A stretch of DNA of 64,000 nucleotides from Clostridiaceae bacterium (GCA_904501755.1 CAJGBV010000001.1:96122-160121), one strand, 5' to 3'. Positions 16,622 to 26,341 are shown, numbered from the stretch's first letter. A program made the numbers and translations. Notes: generated from the sequence alone by a model not told the origin.

Positions 16622-18949
16622 ATGTACGGAATTTATAAAAATGGTGAGCTTACAACTATGGCTAAGGCTCTTTATCAGGAAGAGCGTCAAATCAAGCGTC
16701 TTGATGGTTGGTTTATTGCTAAGGAAACCGAAATGAAGGCAGACAGCAAATACTCTCAGTATCCTGCCGAAATAAAAAAGGCTTATCTTTTGTGTGAGGT
16801 TCTTAAAGAACTCCCTCTATTTATCAGTGATAATACAATTTTTGTAGGCGCTCAGAGAGATGCTTTTGCCCGAAGCTATGCGCTTATTAATCCTTCCTTT
16901 ACAGTGGAGGGCTTCTCGGGTTACTGTGACCCTATGGCTATTTACAACGACATAGAACCAAACGAAGAATTCACAAAGGAACGAATTGACAGTGTCCGTT
17001 CTTTTACTGCTAAAACAAAAATGGTTGAAATGCTCAATGTCACCTACGGCAAGGCAGAAAACTATACAAAAGAGGTTATTTTCTTTGTTGAGCAGGTAAC
17101 AGGTCACGTTATCCCCGATTTCAGAAGTGCCTTAAAATACGGCATTGATGCACTTATAAAAGATGCTCAGAGCAAAGACTCAGAGTTTTATACTGCTGCA
17201 GCTATTGCGCTTTCAGGCGTAAAAATTCTTATTGGCAGATACCTTGATGTAATAAACGAACAAAAGAAAACTTGCTCTGACAAGCGAAAAGAACAGCTTC
17301 ACTTCCTTGAAACAAGTCTTAATAATATCAACGGTGGCCCCGCCACAAATCTTTATGAAGCATTACAGCTTTATCTGCTATTGTGGGAAATTATGTGTCT
17401 TGAACAGGCACCGAATCCCTATGCTTTCTCTCTGGGTAACGCTGACAGAATTTTCGAGCCTTATAGAAATTCCCTTAGCCGCGAAGAAGCCTCAGAGCTT
17501 TTCCGTCACTTCCTTGTTTTCTATAATGTAGGTGACAGAAGTTGGGCTATTTCTCAGAATGTACTCATAAGCGGCAGAGATATTGATGGCAACGACCTGA
17601 CAAACACAATGAGTTACGCAATAATGGACGCTTATTTTGATATGAATCTTCCTCAGCCTATTCTCTCTGTAAAGCTCCATAAAAACACACCTGAAAAACT
17701 TTATGAAGAAATGGGTCGTTTCTTCTTCTCTGCAGGTGTACTGACTCCCTCTCTCTTTAATGATGATGCACTATTTAAAGTATTGGAGAGCACAGGCATA
17801 GAAAAAGAGGATATTCCCGACTACAGTGTTGCAGGCTGTCAGGAGCCTCTTATTATGGGAAAAGACAATGGTAATACAACTAACAGTTGGCTTAATCTTC
17901 CTAAAGTGCTTGAAATGGTGCTGACCGGCGGTGTATCGGCGATTACAGGGGAAAAACTTATAGAAACAGAGGATTTCACTCTTGAAAATATCCGCGATAC
18001 ATTTTATAATGTTCTCAATAAGGTTATGGACGAAATGGTATCCGCTGCAAATGGCGCTTCTACTGCCCTTTCCGAGTTAAAGGTTCCTTTCCTTAGTTGT
18101 TTTATGGGCGGTCTTGAGTCCGGTGCCGATATGCGCGACACAAAAAAACAGGGCACCAAATACAACGGAAGCGGCTGTCTTGTTCACGGTCTGACTGTTC
18201 TGGCTGACTCTTTTGTTGCCATTGACACAATGCTTAAAGAAAACAAAGCCGACAAGGACACTCTTGTAAAAGCTATAAAAGCCAATTTTGAAGGTCATGA
18301 GGATTTGAGAAAGTTCTTGCTTTCCTGTCCTAAATTCGGCAATAACATCGAAGTTGTTGACAATGAAGCAAGAGAAATCGCAATTAAGGTCAGTGATATG
18401 CTTCGAAGCAAAAAGAACTATCTCGGAAACCCCTTCAGACCCGACTTTGCAAGTCCCTCTACCCATCTTACATACGGATATTGGGTAGGAGCTACACCCG
18501 ACGGTAGACTAAGCCGTGATATGCTTGGCTATGGTGTTGACCCGCTTTATGGAGAGGCTAGTAACGGTCTTGGCTTCAGAATGCTTTCAAATATGAAGCT
18601 TCCTTTTGAAAAATTCTGTGGCGGTTACGCTTCCCATCTTGGTATTGACCCCAAATTCTTCAGTGGTGATGACCTTGGTGTTAAGGGTGTACAGTTCTAT
18701 AATAATGTTATAAAGCCACTTTTCTTTAACGAGCTTAAAGAGGGTGTATCACCTTTCTATCTCTATGTTAACGTAACTACACCTGAGATTCTCAGAAAGG
18801 TTCTTGCTAATCCTAAGAAATACGCTCCCAGCGGTGTTTACATTATGCGTATACATGGAACCTTTGTTAACTTCCTTGATTTGTCCCCTGAAATTCAGCA
18901 GGATATTATAACCCGTCTTGACCTTAAATCCACCACTATTGGTTGTTAA
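16622..18949 (+). CDS. Glycyl radical enzyme (pyruvate formate-lyase superfamily), substrate unknown, module 1
   Basis: The 775-aa protein has the active-site loop SVAGCQEP with Cys406 and Glu408, and the C-terminal radical loop RIHGTFVNF with Gly746. The Cys-x-Glu pattern is that of GRE dehydratases and decarboxylases; pyruvate formate-lyase has Cys-Cys instead, so it is not PFL. The radical loop differs from the common RVSGY form. An AGGAGG ribosome binding site precedes ATG 16622. It follows its activase and precedes a GH32 hydrolase by 14 nt, which suggests a carbohydrate- or polyol-derived substrate (inference). Codon use looks like that of its neighbours. Confidence 0.9.
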   Translation: MYGIYKNGELTTMAKALYQEERQIKRLDGWFIAKETEMKADSKYSQYPAEIKKAYLLCEVLKELPLFISDNTIFVGAQRDAFARSYALINPSFTVEGFSGYCDPMAIYNDIEPNEEFTKERIDSVRSFTAKTKMVEMLNVTYGKAENYTKEVIFFVEQVTGHVIPDFRSALKYGIDALIKDAQSKDSEFYTAAAIALSGVKILIGRYLDVINEQKKTCSDKRKEQLHFLETSLNNINGGPATNLYEALQLYLLLWEIMCLEQAPNPYAFSLGNADRIFEPYRNSLSREEASELFRHFLVFYNVGDRSWAISQNVLISGRDIDGNDLTNTMSYAIMDAYFDMNLPQPILSVKLHKNTPEKLYEEMGRFFFSAGVLTPSLFNDDALFKVLESTGIEKEDIPDYSVAGCQEPLIMGKDNGNTTNSWLNLPKVLEMVLTGGVSAITGEKLIETEDFTLENIRDTFYNVLNKVMDEMVSAANGASTALSELKVPFLSCFMGGLESGADMRDTKKQGTKYNGSGCLVHGLTVLADSFVAIDTMLKENKADKDTLVKAIKANFEGHEDLRKFLLSCPKFGNNIEVVDNEAREIAIKVSDMLRSKKNYLGNPFRPDFASPSTHLTYGYWVGATPDGRLSRDMLGYGVDPLYGEASNGLGFRMLSNMKLPFEKFCGGYASHLGIDPKFFSGDDLGVKGVQFYNNVIKPLFFNELKEGVSPFYLYVNVTTPEILRKVLANPKKYAPSGVYIMRIHGTFVNFLDLSPEIQQDIITRLDLKSTTIGC

Positions 18950-18963
18950 AAGAGGTAATTTTA

Positions 18964-20109
18964 ATGGAAATCAGAGAATTCAGTAAAAACACTTATGATT
19001 ACTCTGCCCCACTTGAGTTTCATTTCAAACCAAAAAAAGGTTGGGTAAATGACCCTAACGGACTTGTTTATTTTAAGGGTTATTACCATCTGTTTTTTCA
19101 GTACTGTCCCGATACCGAGTATCCCTTTAAAGAACAGTATATGCACTGGGGACACGCCAGAAGCAAGGACTTTGTAAACTGGGAAGAAATGCCTGTTGCA
19201 CTTTACCCCGATTCCCCTTATGATGATGAGGGATGTTGGTCCGGTACTGCTATTGTAAAGGATGATACCCTATATGTTTTCTACGCTTCCATACACACCC
19301 CCGAAGGTGCTGACAGAAGAATAGAAAGCGTAAGTGTTGCCTATTCAAAGGACGGTATTAACTTTGAAAAATACGAAAACAATCCTGTTATAGAGCACTT
19401 CCCTGAAAGTGACGGTTTTCCTGATTTCCGCGACCCTGCCGTAACCTTTATAAACGGAAAATATTACTGTGTAATGGCTACAGGAACAGGCACAGGCCCA
19501 GATACTCCAAAGGTTGCAAGATTGCTTATATATGAAAGTGATGACCTTCTACACTTCAGCTACGGCGGTATTGCGGCAGAGTGGGAAGACTCCATTTATG
19601 CCGAATGTCCCTCTATTATGCCTGACGGAGATAAGGTTCTTCTAAGCTGTTCCGTTGTTCCTACTAACTGGAAGCACTATTTTTACGCTATGCGCGGCAG
19701 CTTAGAAAATCTCAAATTCACCCCTGAAATAAAGGGAAGCTACGACAGAGGCCCCGACCAGTACGCAGGTCAGGTATTCAGAGATGATAAAGGAAGAAAC
19801 CTCCACATTACCTGGATACCCGGTTGGTATTTAAAGCTTCCCCGCTGTGCAGGAACCTGGTCTGTTCCTCGTGAAATAACCTTTAGAAACGGCAAAGTAT
19901 ACGGATATCCTGTAAAAGAGGTTAGGCATCTGCTTAAAGACAGCGACGAGGCAGTTAAAATGACCGCGGACGGCTTCATTATTGAGCGTACCGACCGCGA
20001 CCCTGTCATCCATAAAGGTGAAATTAAAGATATTAAAATCCTCCACGACGGTTACATTTTAGAGGTTTTCGTCAATGGTGGCGAGGACGTTTATTCTGTA
20101 TTATTATAA
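18964..20109 (+). CDS. Glycoside hydrolase family 32 (beta-fructofuranosidase / sucrose-6-phosphate hydrolase type), shortened
   Basis: The 381-aa protein carries the three GH32 catalytic positions: nucleophile Asp30 in WVNDPNG, stabiliser Asp157 in RDP, and acid/base Glu214 in ECPS. GH32 enzymes hydrolyse sucrose, sucrose phosphate or fructans. At 381 aa it keeps the five-bladed propeller, but the usual C-terminal beta-sandwich is cut to about 60 residues. There is no signal peptide, so it is cytoplasmic. ATG 18964 follows AGAGGT. It is the last gene of the GRE operon, a rare partnership. Confidence 0.88.
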   Translation: MEIREFSKNTYDYSAPLEFHFKPKKGWVNDPNGLVYFKGYYHLFFQYCPDTEYPFKEQYMHWGHARSKDFVNWEEMPVALYPDSPYDDEGCWSGTAIVKDDTLYVFYASIHTPEGADRRIESVSVAYSKDGINFEKYENNPVIEHFPESDGFPDFRDPAVTFINGKYYCVMATGTGTGPDTPKVARLLIYESDDLLHFSYGGIAAEWEDSIYAECPSIMPDGDKVLLSCSVVPTNWKHYFYAMRGSLENLKFTPEIKGSYDRGPDQYAGQVFRDDKGRNLHITWIPGWYLKLPRCAGTWSVPREITFRNGKVYGYPVKEVRHLLKDSDEAVKMTADGFIIERTDRDPVIHKGEIKDIKILHDGYILEVFVNGGEDVYSVLL

Positions 20110-20111
20110 AT

Positions 20112-20146
20112 AAAAATTGCCTTACCGGTTCGGTAAGGCAATTTTT
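20112..20146 (+). terminator. Bidirectional terminator after the GRE-GH32 operon
   Basis: Stem AAAAATTGCCTTACCG / CGGTAAGGCAATTTTT, 3-nt loop, between convergent GH32 and plsY. Confidence 0.9.
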
Positions 20147-20148
20147 AT

Positions 20149-20796
20149 TTATTTTTTTATTTTAAGTTTTTTCTCTTCGCCTTTAATAAGACGCTTTATA
20201 TTATCCTTGTGCCGCCAAAAGACGATTATTCCACCAAGCAGACTCAGAAGAATTATTACAATGTCAGGGTTGTTTATGCCATTAAAGCCGTTTATTCCAA
20301 TAGAAAATCCAACTACAAGAGTTGTTGCGATAAGAGTGCTGAGAGATACTACCCCGGTCACCAACATATTAACCGCATACCCGATAAGCCCCATAACAAT
20401 AGCAACAGGACAGCAAACGGCAAAAATACCTACACTTGTTGCGGCACATTTTCCGCCCTTAAAGCCAAACCAAATTGGAAAGGCGTGACCTATCATACAG
20501 GCAATACCGCAAATGTATTTACCGTACATAATCATTGTGTCTGCATCACTGCCGAAAAGCGCTTTAAAAACAAGCATACCCAAAAGTGCAGCAACTGCAC
20601 CCTTTAAAGCATCACACACAAATGTAAGTATACCTGCAGTCTTTCCCGCAACACGAAGTACATTGGTGGTTCCTGCATTTCCGCTTCCATGCTCTCTTAC
20701 ATCAGTTTTCGAAAAAACTTTTGTAAAAATTACTGCAAAGCTTATACTTCCTATAAGATATGCGACTATTGCTGCTAATACGGCAAAAACTATCAT
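20149..20796 (-). CDS. plsY: Acyl-phosphate:glycerol-3-phosphate acyltransferase
   Basis: The 215-aa polytopic membrane protein has the three PlsY motifs: GSGNAGTTNVLR near residue 36, the HAFPIWFGFKGGKCAAT loop near 105-120, and the final GGIIVFWRHKDNIKRL. It transfers the acyl group from acyl phosphate to glycerol 3-phosphate, the first committed step of phospholipid synthesis. Start ATG overlaps the stop of der (ATGA), so the two are translationally coupled. Length and topology are standard. Confidence 0.95.
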   Translation of the reverse strand: MIVFAVLAAIVAYLIGSISFAVIFTKVFSKTDVREHGSGNAGTTNVLRVAGKTAGILTFVCDALKGAVAALLGMLVFKALFGSDADTMIMYGKYICGIACMIGHAFPIWFGFKGGKCAATSVGIFAVCCPVAIVMGLIGYAVNMLVTGVVSLSTLIATTLVVGFSIGINGFNGINNPDIVIILLSLLGGIIVFWRHKDNIKRLIKGEEKKLKIKK

Positions 20797-22121
20797 TTCT
20801 TATCTTCTCCTCTTTCTCTGATAACAAAACGAACAGGTGTACCTTCAAGGCCGAAAATCGAACGAATCTGATTTTCTAAATATCTCTGATATGAAAAATG
20901 GAATAATTCCTTATTATTGCAGAAGCAAACAAAGGTTGGCGGGGCAGTAGATGCCTGAGTCATATAATATATTTTAAGGCGTTTGCCCTTATCTGTAGGA
21001 GGCTGAACTCTGGCGGTAGCATCAGCTAAAATATCATTAAGCTTACCTGTAGAAATACGCATATTATTCTGCTCATACACAAAATGGATAAGCTCAAACA
21101 GTCGGTCAATACGCTGACCTGTTTTTGCAGAAATAAAAATTATAGGTGCATAGGGCATAAAGGAAAAGTCATTCATCAACTTCTTTCTGTATGAATCCAT
21201 TGTATAGCTGTCCTTTTCAACAGCATCCCATTTATTTACTGCTATTATACAGGCTTTCCCCTGCTCCATAGCAAGTCCCGCAACCTTAGAATCCTGCTCG
21301 GTAAAGCCCTCCACGCCGTCAATCATTATTACACATACATTACTTCTTTCAATCGCCATCTGAGCACGAAGCACACTGTATTTTTCAATTTGGTCCTCTA
21401 CTCTGGCTTTTCTTCTCAGTCCTGCGGTATCAATAAAATTATAGACTATGCCATCGCTTTCTATACGGGTATCAATAGCATCTCGGGTGGTTCCCGCTAT
21501 GTCGGATACAATAGAGCGTTCTTCTCCCGATATAAAGTTAATGAGTGAGGATTTACCTGCATTCGGCTTACCGATAACAGCCACGTTAATAACATCATCC
21601 TCGTCCTCATTGCTATTTTCCTGGGGCAGATACTCAAAAACTGCTTCAAGCAAATCACCCGTTCCATGACCGTGAACAGAAGAAACAGCAACAGGGTCGC
21701 CAAGTCCAAGATTATAAAACTCATAAAACTCCATAGGAGTTTTGCCAAGACTATCACATTTGTTAACGCAAAGTACAACAGGCTTACCGCTTTTCTGAAG
21801 CATTGCGGCTATATCGTTATCCGCCGCTGTAACACCTGAAGTCAAATCGGTAACAAAAATAATTACATTGGCGGTTTCAATAGCAAGATTAGCCTGAGCT
21901 CTCATAGATTTCAAAATTATATCGTCAGTTTTAGGCTCAATACCGCCTGTATCAACAAGCATTATTTTACGGTTACACCATTCACAGTCACCGTAAATTC
22001 TATCTCTTGTTACGCCGGGAGTATCGTCAACGATAGAAAGTCGCTGACCTATAAGCTTGTTAAAAAGTGTAGATTTGCCAACATTTGGTCTACCTACAAC
22101 AGCTACAACAGGTTTAGACAT
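20793..22121 (-). CDS. der: Ribosome-assembly GTPase Der (EngA)
   Basis: The 442-aa protein has two tandem GTPase domains. Each has a P-loop (GRPNVGKST near the N-terminus, GKPNAGKSS near residue 185), DxxG motifs (DTGG, DTAGL) and NKxD motifs (NKCD, NKWD), followed by a KH-like C-terminal domain. Der is needed for 50S ribosome maturation. I start at ATG 22121, 7 nt after GAGGAGG, rather than at the ATG six bases earlier that abuts it. It overlaps the DUF512 gene's stop region. Confidence 0.95.
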   Translation of the reverse strand: MSKPVVAVVGRPNVGKSTLFNKLIGQRLSIVDDTPGVTRDRIYGDCEWCNRKIMLVDTGGIEPKTDDIILKSMRAQANLAIETANVIIFVTDLTSGVTAADNDIAAMLQKSGKPVVLCVNKCDSLGKTPMEFYEFYNLGLGDPVAVSSVHGHGTGDLLEAVFEYLPQENSNEDEDDVINVAVIGKPNAGKSSLINFISGEERSIVSDIAGTTRDAIDTRIESDGIVYNFIDTAGLRRKARVEDQIEKYSVLRAQMAIERSNVCVIMIDGVEGFTEQDSKVAGLAMEQGKACIIAVNKWDAVEKDSYTMDSYRKKLMNDFSFMPYAPIIFISAKTGQRIDRLFELIHFVYEQNNMRISTGKLNDILADATARVQPPTDKGKRLKIYYMTQASTAPPTFVCFCNNKELFHFSYQRYLENQIRSIFGLEGTPVRFVIRERGEDKK

Positions 22122-22123
22122 AT

Positions 22124-23434
22124 TCATTCCTCCTCTGTTCCTAAAATACCGTCTATAAGCTGATAACCGTCATTATCGGTTATTTTTATTTTTACATTTA
22201 ATTTTTCCTGAACCTCTTCTACGCTCACATCATCTAAAAACAAATCATTTTCATATCTGAGCATTGAGGACGGAAGCAATAGCTCTTTTCCTATATTTTT
22301 TCCCCTAAGCTGCTTAATTATATCAGAGCCTGTAACAAGACCGCTGACCGTAATTCTTTCGCCGAAAAAGTCATTAATTATTGCAACAACTTCACATTCA
22401 AGATTGTTCCACTTTTCCTTAGCTTTCTCAACTATTTCTTTAATTAAGGGATAAGCTGCAACCCCTGTAACAATAGTCTTAGCCACACCATCAGGCATTT
22501 TATCTGACAGCTCTATTGCATCAAAGGCCTCCTTTTTGAAGAGTGCCCACATACCTACACCATTGTCAAGCTGGTCAAAATCACCGTAAAAGTCACTTTC
22601 GGGAATTTCTCTGCCTGAGAGCAAATAAAACTCATCTGCTCCGTAAACCTTACGCACCCCGTATTTATCCATATACTTTATGGCATATTCCTCAATAATA
22701 TCAAGGACCTCACAGGATGATTTTTTATCAAAGGGTTTAAGCTCAGTAAGATTTTCCCTGAATTTAGTAAGTCCTACAGGAACACAGGCAACCGACTGAA
22801 CATTTTCATACTGTAAAAGGTCATTAAGACTTCTTTTGAGCTCATCCCCGTCATTATATTCAGGGCACAACACAAGCTGACAGTTCATAGAAATACCTGC
22901 ATCATTAAACCTTTTTAAAATATCAAGGCACTCCCCTGCAAAACGGTTGTTCATCATTTTACAGCGAATGGATGGATTAGTTGTGTGCACTGATATATTC
23001 ACAGGACTGATATGCATTTTTATAATTCTGCTTATTTCGTGCTCAGTAAGACCTGTAAGAGTAATATAATTTCCGAAAAGGAAGGAAAGTCGTGAATCGT
23101 CATCCTTGAAATAAAGTGACTCCCTCATTCCCTTTGGCAGTTGGTCGATAAAGCAGAAAATACATTTATTCTTACAGGAACGCTGTTCATCCATTAAATA
23201 GGACTCAAACTCCAGCCCCAGTTCTTCATACTCACCCTTATGTACAGTAATTTTCCTAACCTTGCCACTTTCGGTTTCAATTTCAAGCTTTAATCTCTTT
23301 TCATCCTGATAAAAGCGGTAATCAAGAACGTCAATTATATCATTACCGTTTATGGTAAGAATCTTATCGCCATTTTTAATGCCCTTTTTAAAGGCGGGAG
23401 AGCCTGAAGCAACACCATCAATTTTTACTGCCAT
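22124..23434 (-). CDS. DUF512 radical SAM protein with N-terminal PDZ-like domain
   Basis: The 436-aa protein has an N-terminal PDZ-like segment (GSPAFKKGIKNGDKILTING), then a radical SAM cluster motif CKNKCIFC near residue 79 and a C-terminal DUF512 part with VTGVAAYPLIKEIV and SSMLRYENDLFLDDV. The architecture is conserved across Clostridia and usually next to der. The reaction is unknown. It is translationally linked to der and shares the minus-strand operon with yceD and rpmF. Confidence 0.88.
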   Translation of the reverse strand: MAVKIDGVASGSPAFKKGIKNGDKILTINGNDIIDVLDYRFYQDEKRLKLEIETESGKVRKITVHKGEYEELGLEFESYLMDEQRSCKNKCIFCFIDQLPKGMRESLYFKDDDSRLSFLFGNYITLTGLTEHEISRIIKMHISPVNISVHTTNPSIRCKMMNNRFAGECLDILKRFNDAGISMNCQLVLCPEYNDGDELKRSLNDLLQYENVQSVACVPVGLTKFRENLTELKPFDKKSSCEVLDIIEEYAIKYMDKYGVRKVYGADEFYLLSGREIPESDFYGDFDQLDNGVGMWALFKKEAFDAIELSDKMPDGVAKTIVTGVAAYPLIKEIVEKAKEKWNNLECEVVAIINDFFGERITVSGLVTGSDIIKQLRGKNIGKELLLPSSMLRYENDLFLDDVSVEEVQEKLNVKIKITDNDGYQLIDGILGTEEE

Positions 23435-23506
23435 TCCTTTTCACCTACCTCGAAAAAAAGAGCAGAGAGAAACCATTCCCCCTGCCCCGTTTTTAAAGAT
23501 TTACTA

Positions 23507-23689
23507 TTAATCTTCTACCTTAACTACCTGACGGTCACCATAGTAACCACAAGCACTGCAAAGGCGATGAGTGCGCTTATACTCGCCGCAACGAGGACAC
23601 TTAACGATTGCGGGAGCGGTAATCTTCCACAAATTATTACGTCTTTTATCTCTTCTTGCTTTAGATGTTTTTCTCTTTGGTACTGCCAT
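23507..23689 (-). CDS. rpmF: 50S ribosomal protein L32
   Basis: The 60-aa basic protein starts MAVPKRKTSKARRDKRR and has two CxxC pairs (CPRCGEYK, CSACGYYG) that bind zinc, so it is the zinc-containing C+ form. It follows yceD by about 29 nt, the standard yceD-rpmF arrangement. Confidence 0.97.
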   Translation of the reverse strand: MAVPKRKTSKARRDKRRNNLWKITAPAIVKCPRCGEYKRTHRLCSACGYYGDRQVVKVED

Positions 23690-23718
23690 TTAAAATACAA
23701 CTCCTTAATAACAAAAAG

Positions 23719-24222
23719 TTAATTTTCTTCTTTTAATAAATCTGCCAGAGCACTGAGTCTTGGGTCAATCTGCTTTGTTTCACAGCTACATTCACCATCG
23801 TTCAGATTTTTACCGCAAACAGAACATAATCCCTTACATTCCTCACGGCAAAGGTGCTTCATCGGAAGAGAAATGATAATTTCAGTATAGACAAGCTCAT
23901 CCATATCAAGCTTATAGTCTTCTACAATAATAATATCATCACTGTCATTTCCAACGATTTCGGGAGCCAAGGACTTTTCAAGCTCTACCGTATGACAAAT
24001 ATCGGTTGGTAGCCCGCACCTGTCACAAGGGGCTGAAAAGACATACACCATTCTGAGCGTCAGCGTTACAAGACCTGCTCTGTTTGTAATTTTTCCCTTT
24101 ACCTCTACAGGCTTTTTGAGCGGATATTCACCCATATATTCGGTCGCGGAAAAATCAACAGTATGGTCAACGGGAACAGTATAATTCTCAGTGATAAAAA
24201 GCTTTTTTAAATCAAGAATCAC
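23719..24222 (-). CDS. yceD: YceD (DUF177) family protein
   Basis: The 167-aa protein has the DUF177 pattern of Cys-rich pairs: CDRCGLP near the middle, and CREECKGLCSVCGKNL near the C-terminus, then CSC. YceD proteins sit upstream of rpmF in most bacteria and are linked to 23S rRNA maturation. I chose GTG 24222, six bases behind GGGAGGA; the upstream ATG at 24237 overlaps that ribosome binding site. First gene of the yceD-rpmF-DUF512-der-plsY operon. Confidence 0.9.
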   Translation of the reverse strand: MILDLKKLFITENYTVPVDHTVDFSATEYMGEYPLKKPVEVKGKITNRAGLVTLTLRMVYVFSAPCDRCGLPTDICHTVELEKSLAPEIVGNDSDDIIIVEDYKLDMDELVYTEIIISLPMKHLCREECKGLCSVCGKNLNDGECSCETKQIDPRLSALADLLKEEN

Positions 24223-24249
24223 ACATAGTCCTCCCATCGTTACTAAAGT

Positions 24250-24278
24250 ATTATATCTAATGCCCTTTAATTTGTCAA
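24250..24278 (-). promoter_or_regulatory. Promoter of the yceD-rpmF operon
   Basis: Minus strand TTGACA (24273-24278), 17-nt spacer, TATAAT (24250-24255): both boxes are consensus. Confidence 0.9.
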
Positions 24279-24357
24279 TACTTTTTTACAAAATTTAACA
24301 CAGTGCCTTTTAACATACAAGTGTAAAAACGCAATGCTTTTTCGTTGATAATAACAA

Positions 24358-24386
24358 TTGTAAAATCATTTATTTTATGTTATAAT
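24358..24386 (+). promoter_or_regulatory. Promoter of uxuA
   Basis: TTGTAA (24358-24363), 17-nt spacer, TATAAT (24381-24386), 31 nt before the ATG. Confidence 0.75.
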
Positions 24387-24417
24387 ATATTAAGTATTTT
24401 AGAGAGGTGTAATTTTT

Positions 24418-25473
24418 ATGAATATGAAAATGTCTTTCCGTTGGTACGGTGAAAGCGACCCCATATCCCTTAAATATATTTCCCAAATTCCCGGTATGCG
24501 TTCTATCGTTTCGGCTGTATACGATGTTGCACCCGGACAGGTATGGCCCGAGGAAAGCCTTGCTAAGCTTAAAAGTCAGTGTGAGGATAACGGGCTTATT
24601 TTTGATGTTGTTGAATCTATTCCCGTTCATGAGGATATTAAACTTGGCAGAGAAAACGCCGATGCTCTTATAGATGTATACTGTGAAAATATCCGCCGTT
24701 GTGCAAAATACGGTGTTAAGTGTATAACTTATAATTTTATGCCTGTTTTCGACTGGACAAGAACTCAGCTTGATAAAGAGGCAAAGGATGGCTCCACCAG
24801 TCTTGTTATGTATATGGACCAGCTTAAAGGTCTTAATCCTTTAACCGACGATATTGATCTACCCGGTTGGGATGCAAGCTACACAAAAGATGAAATCCGC
24901 GACCTTATTACTGCTTACGGACAGCTTGGTGAAGACGGACTTTGGAAAAATCTCGAGAAATTCTTAAAGAAAACCATTCCCATAGCAGAAGAATGTGGTG
25001 TGAGAATGGCTATTCATCCCGACGACCCGCCTTATTCCATTTTCGGTATACCGAGAATTATTACCTGTGAAGAAAACCTTGACAGAATGTTAGCAATTGT
25101 AGACAGTCCCGCAAACTCTCTGTGTCTTTGCACAGGCAGTCTTGGCTGTGCCTCCTTTAATAACATCCCTGCTCTTGTAGAAAAATATGTAAAAAAAGAC
25201 AGAATCGGCTTTATGCATATAAGAAACGTTCTTCTTATGGAGGACGGCTCCTTTGAAGAAACTGCCCATCTTTCCTCCTGCGGTTCCCTTGACATTGCAA
25301 ACATTGTCAAGATACTCGCCCAAAACGGCTTTGAGGGATATGTTCGTCCTGACCACGGCAGAATGATTTGGGGAGAAAGCGGCAAACCCGGATACGGCCT
25401 TTTTGATAGAGCCTTGGGTGCAGCCTACATCAACGGTCTTTTTGAAGCATATGAAAAGGAAGGTAAAAAATAA
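24418..25473 (+). CDS. uxuA: D-mannonate dehydratase
   Basis: The 351-aa protein starts MNMKMSFRWYGESDP, the typical UxuA beginning, and has the metal-site segments HPDDPP and CTGSLG, then HIRN and RPDHGRMIWGE. It dehydrates D-mannonate to 2-keto-3-deoxygluconate in glucuronate catabolism. ATG 24418 follows GAGAGGTG. The next gene overlaps it by TAATG and encodes the preceding pathway step. The uronate isomerase and KDG kinase are not in the window. Confidence 0.93.
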   Translation: MNMKMSFRWYGESDPISLKYISQIPGMRSIVSAVYDVAPGQVWPEESLAKLKSQCEDNGLIFDVVESIPVHEDIKLGRENADALIDVYCENIRRCAKYGVKCITYNFMPVFDWTRTQLDKEAKDGSTSLVMYMDQLKGLNPLTDDIDLPGWDASYTKDEIRDLITAYGQLGEDGLWKNLEKFLKKTIPIAEECGVRMAIHPDDPPYSIFGIPRIITCEENLDRMLAIVDSPANSLCLCTGSLGCASFNNIPALVEKYVKKDRIGFMHIRNVLLMEDGSFEETAHLSSCGSLDIANIVKILAQNGFEGYVRPDHGRMIWGESGKPGYGLFDRALGAAYINGLFEAYEKEGKK

Positions 25474-26324
25474 TGATTAAAAATGTTATTGATACCGATT
25501 TATCGGGTAAGGTTTGTGTTGTAACAGGTGCAGGCGGTGTGCTTTGCAGTCACTTTGCCAAGGTTTTAGCCAGAGCAGGTGCCAAGGTTGCACTTCTCGA
25601 CCTTAACGAAGAAGCCGCAAAAAGCTTTGCGGACGAAATCACTGCCGAGGGCGGAATCGCTAAAGCTTACGGCTGTAATGTTCTCGATAAAAGCATTTGC
25701 TCTCAGGTTGCCGAACAGGTAAAGGATGAGCTTGGCCCTTGTGATATTCTTGTAAACGGTGCGGGTGGTAATAACCCAAGAGCAACTACCGATAAGGAAT
25801 ACTATGAAGCAGGAGACATTGACGCTGACACAAAAAGCTTTTTCGACCTTGACAGCGAGGGCGTGGGTTTTGTCTTCAACCTTAATTTCTTAGGCACACT
25901 TATCCCAACCCAGTGCTTTGCTTCTCAGATGCTTGGAAGAAAGGGCTGCAGTATTCTTAACATTTCCTCTATGAATGCTTATACTCCTCTCACTAAAATT
26001 CCTGCTTATTCAGGTGCCAAAGCAGCTATATCCAACTTCACTCAGTGGTTGGCTGTTCATTTTTCAAGAGAGGGCATCAGAGTAAATGCTATTGCTCCCG
26101 GATTTTTCTCCACCAAGCAAAATGCAAAGCTTCTCTTTAACGACGACGGCACTCCCACAGCCAGAACAGGCAAAATACTTGCCGCAACTCCTATGGGACG
26201 TTTCGGTGAAACAGCCGAGCTTGAGGGCGGACTATTGTTCCTCTTAAACGAAAAAGCCGCTGGCTTTATTACAGGTGTAGTTCTTCCCATAGACGGTGGT
26301 TTCTCCGCCTATAGCGGTGTATAA
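25473..26324 (+). CDS. uxuB: SDR family D-mannonate oxidoreductase (fructuronate reductase)
   Basis: The 283-aa short-chain dehydrogenase has the cofactor motif TGAGGVLCSH, NGAGGNNP, catalytic Ser in NISSMNAY, and Tyr-Lys in YSGAKAA. The family member next to UxuA in Firmicutes reduces D-fructuronate to D-mannonate; the E. coli UxuB is a different fold. Translation is coupled to uxuA. The assignment rests on context and the SDR type, so another sugar-acid substrate remains possible. Confidence 0.82.
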   Translation: MIKNVIDTDLSGKVCVVTGAGGVLCSHFAKVLARAGAKVALLDLNEEAAKSFADEITAEGGIAKAYGCNVLDKSICSQVAEQVKDELGPCDILVNGAGGNNPRATTDKEYYEAGDIDADTKSFFDLDSEGVGFVFNLNFLGTLIPTQCFASQMLGRKGCSILNISSMNAYTPLTKIPAYSGAKAAISNFTQWLAVHFSREGIRVNAIAPGFFSTKQNAKLLFNDDGTPTARTGKILAATPMGRFGETAELEGGLLFLLNEKAAGFITGVVLPIDGGFSAYSGV

Positions 26325-26341
26325 TTACTCATAGAAATATC

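Noticed and set aside
16622..18949. Assignment as pyruvate formate-lyase
   Set aside because: The active-site loop has Cys-Gln-Glu instead of the two adjacent Cys of PFL.
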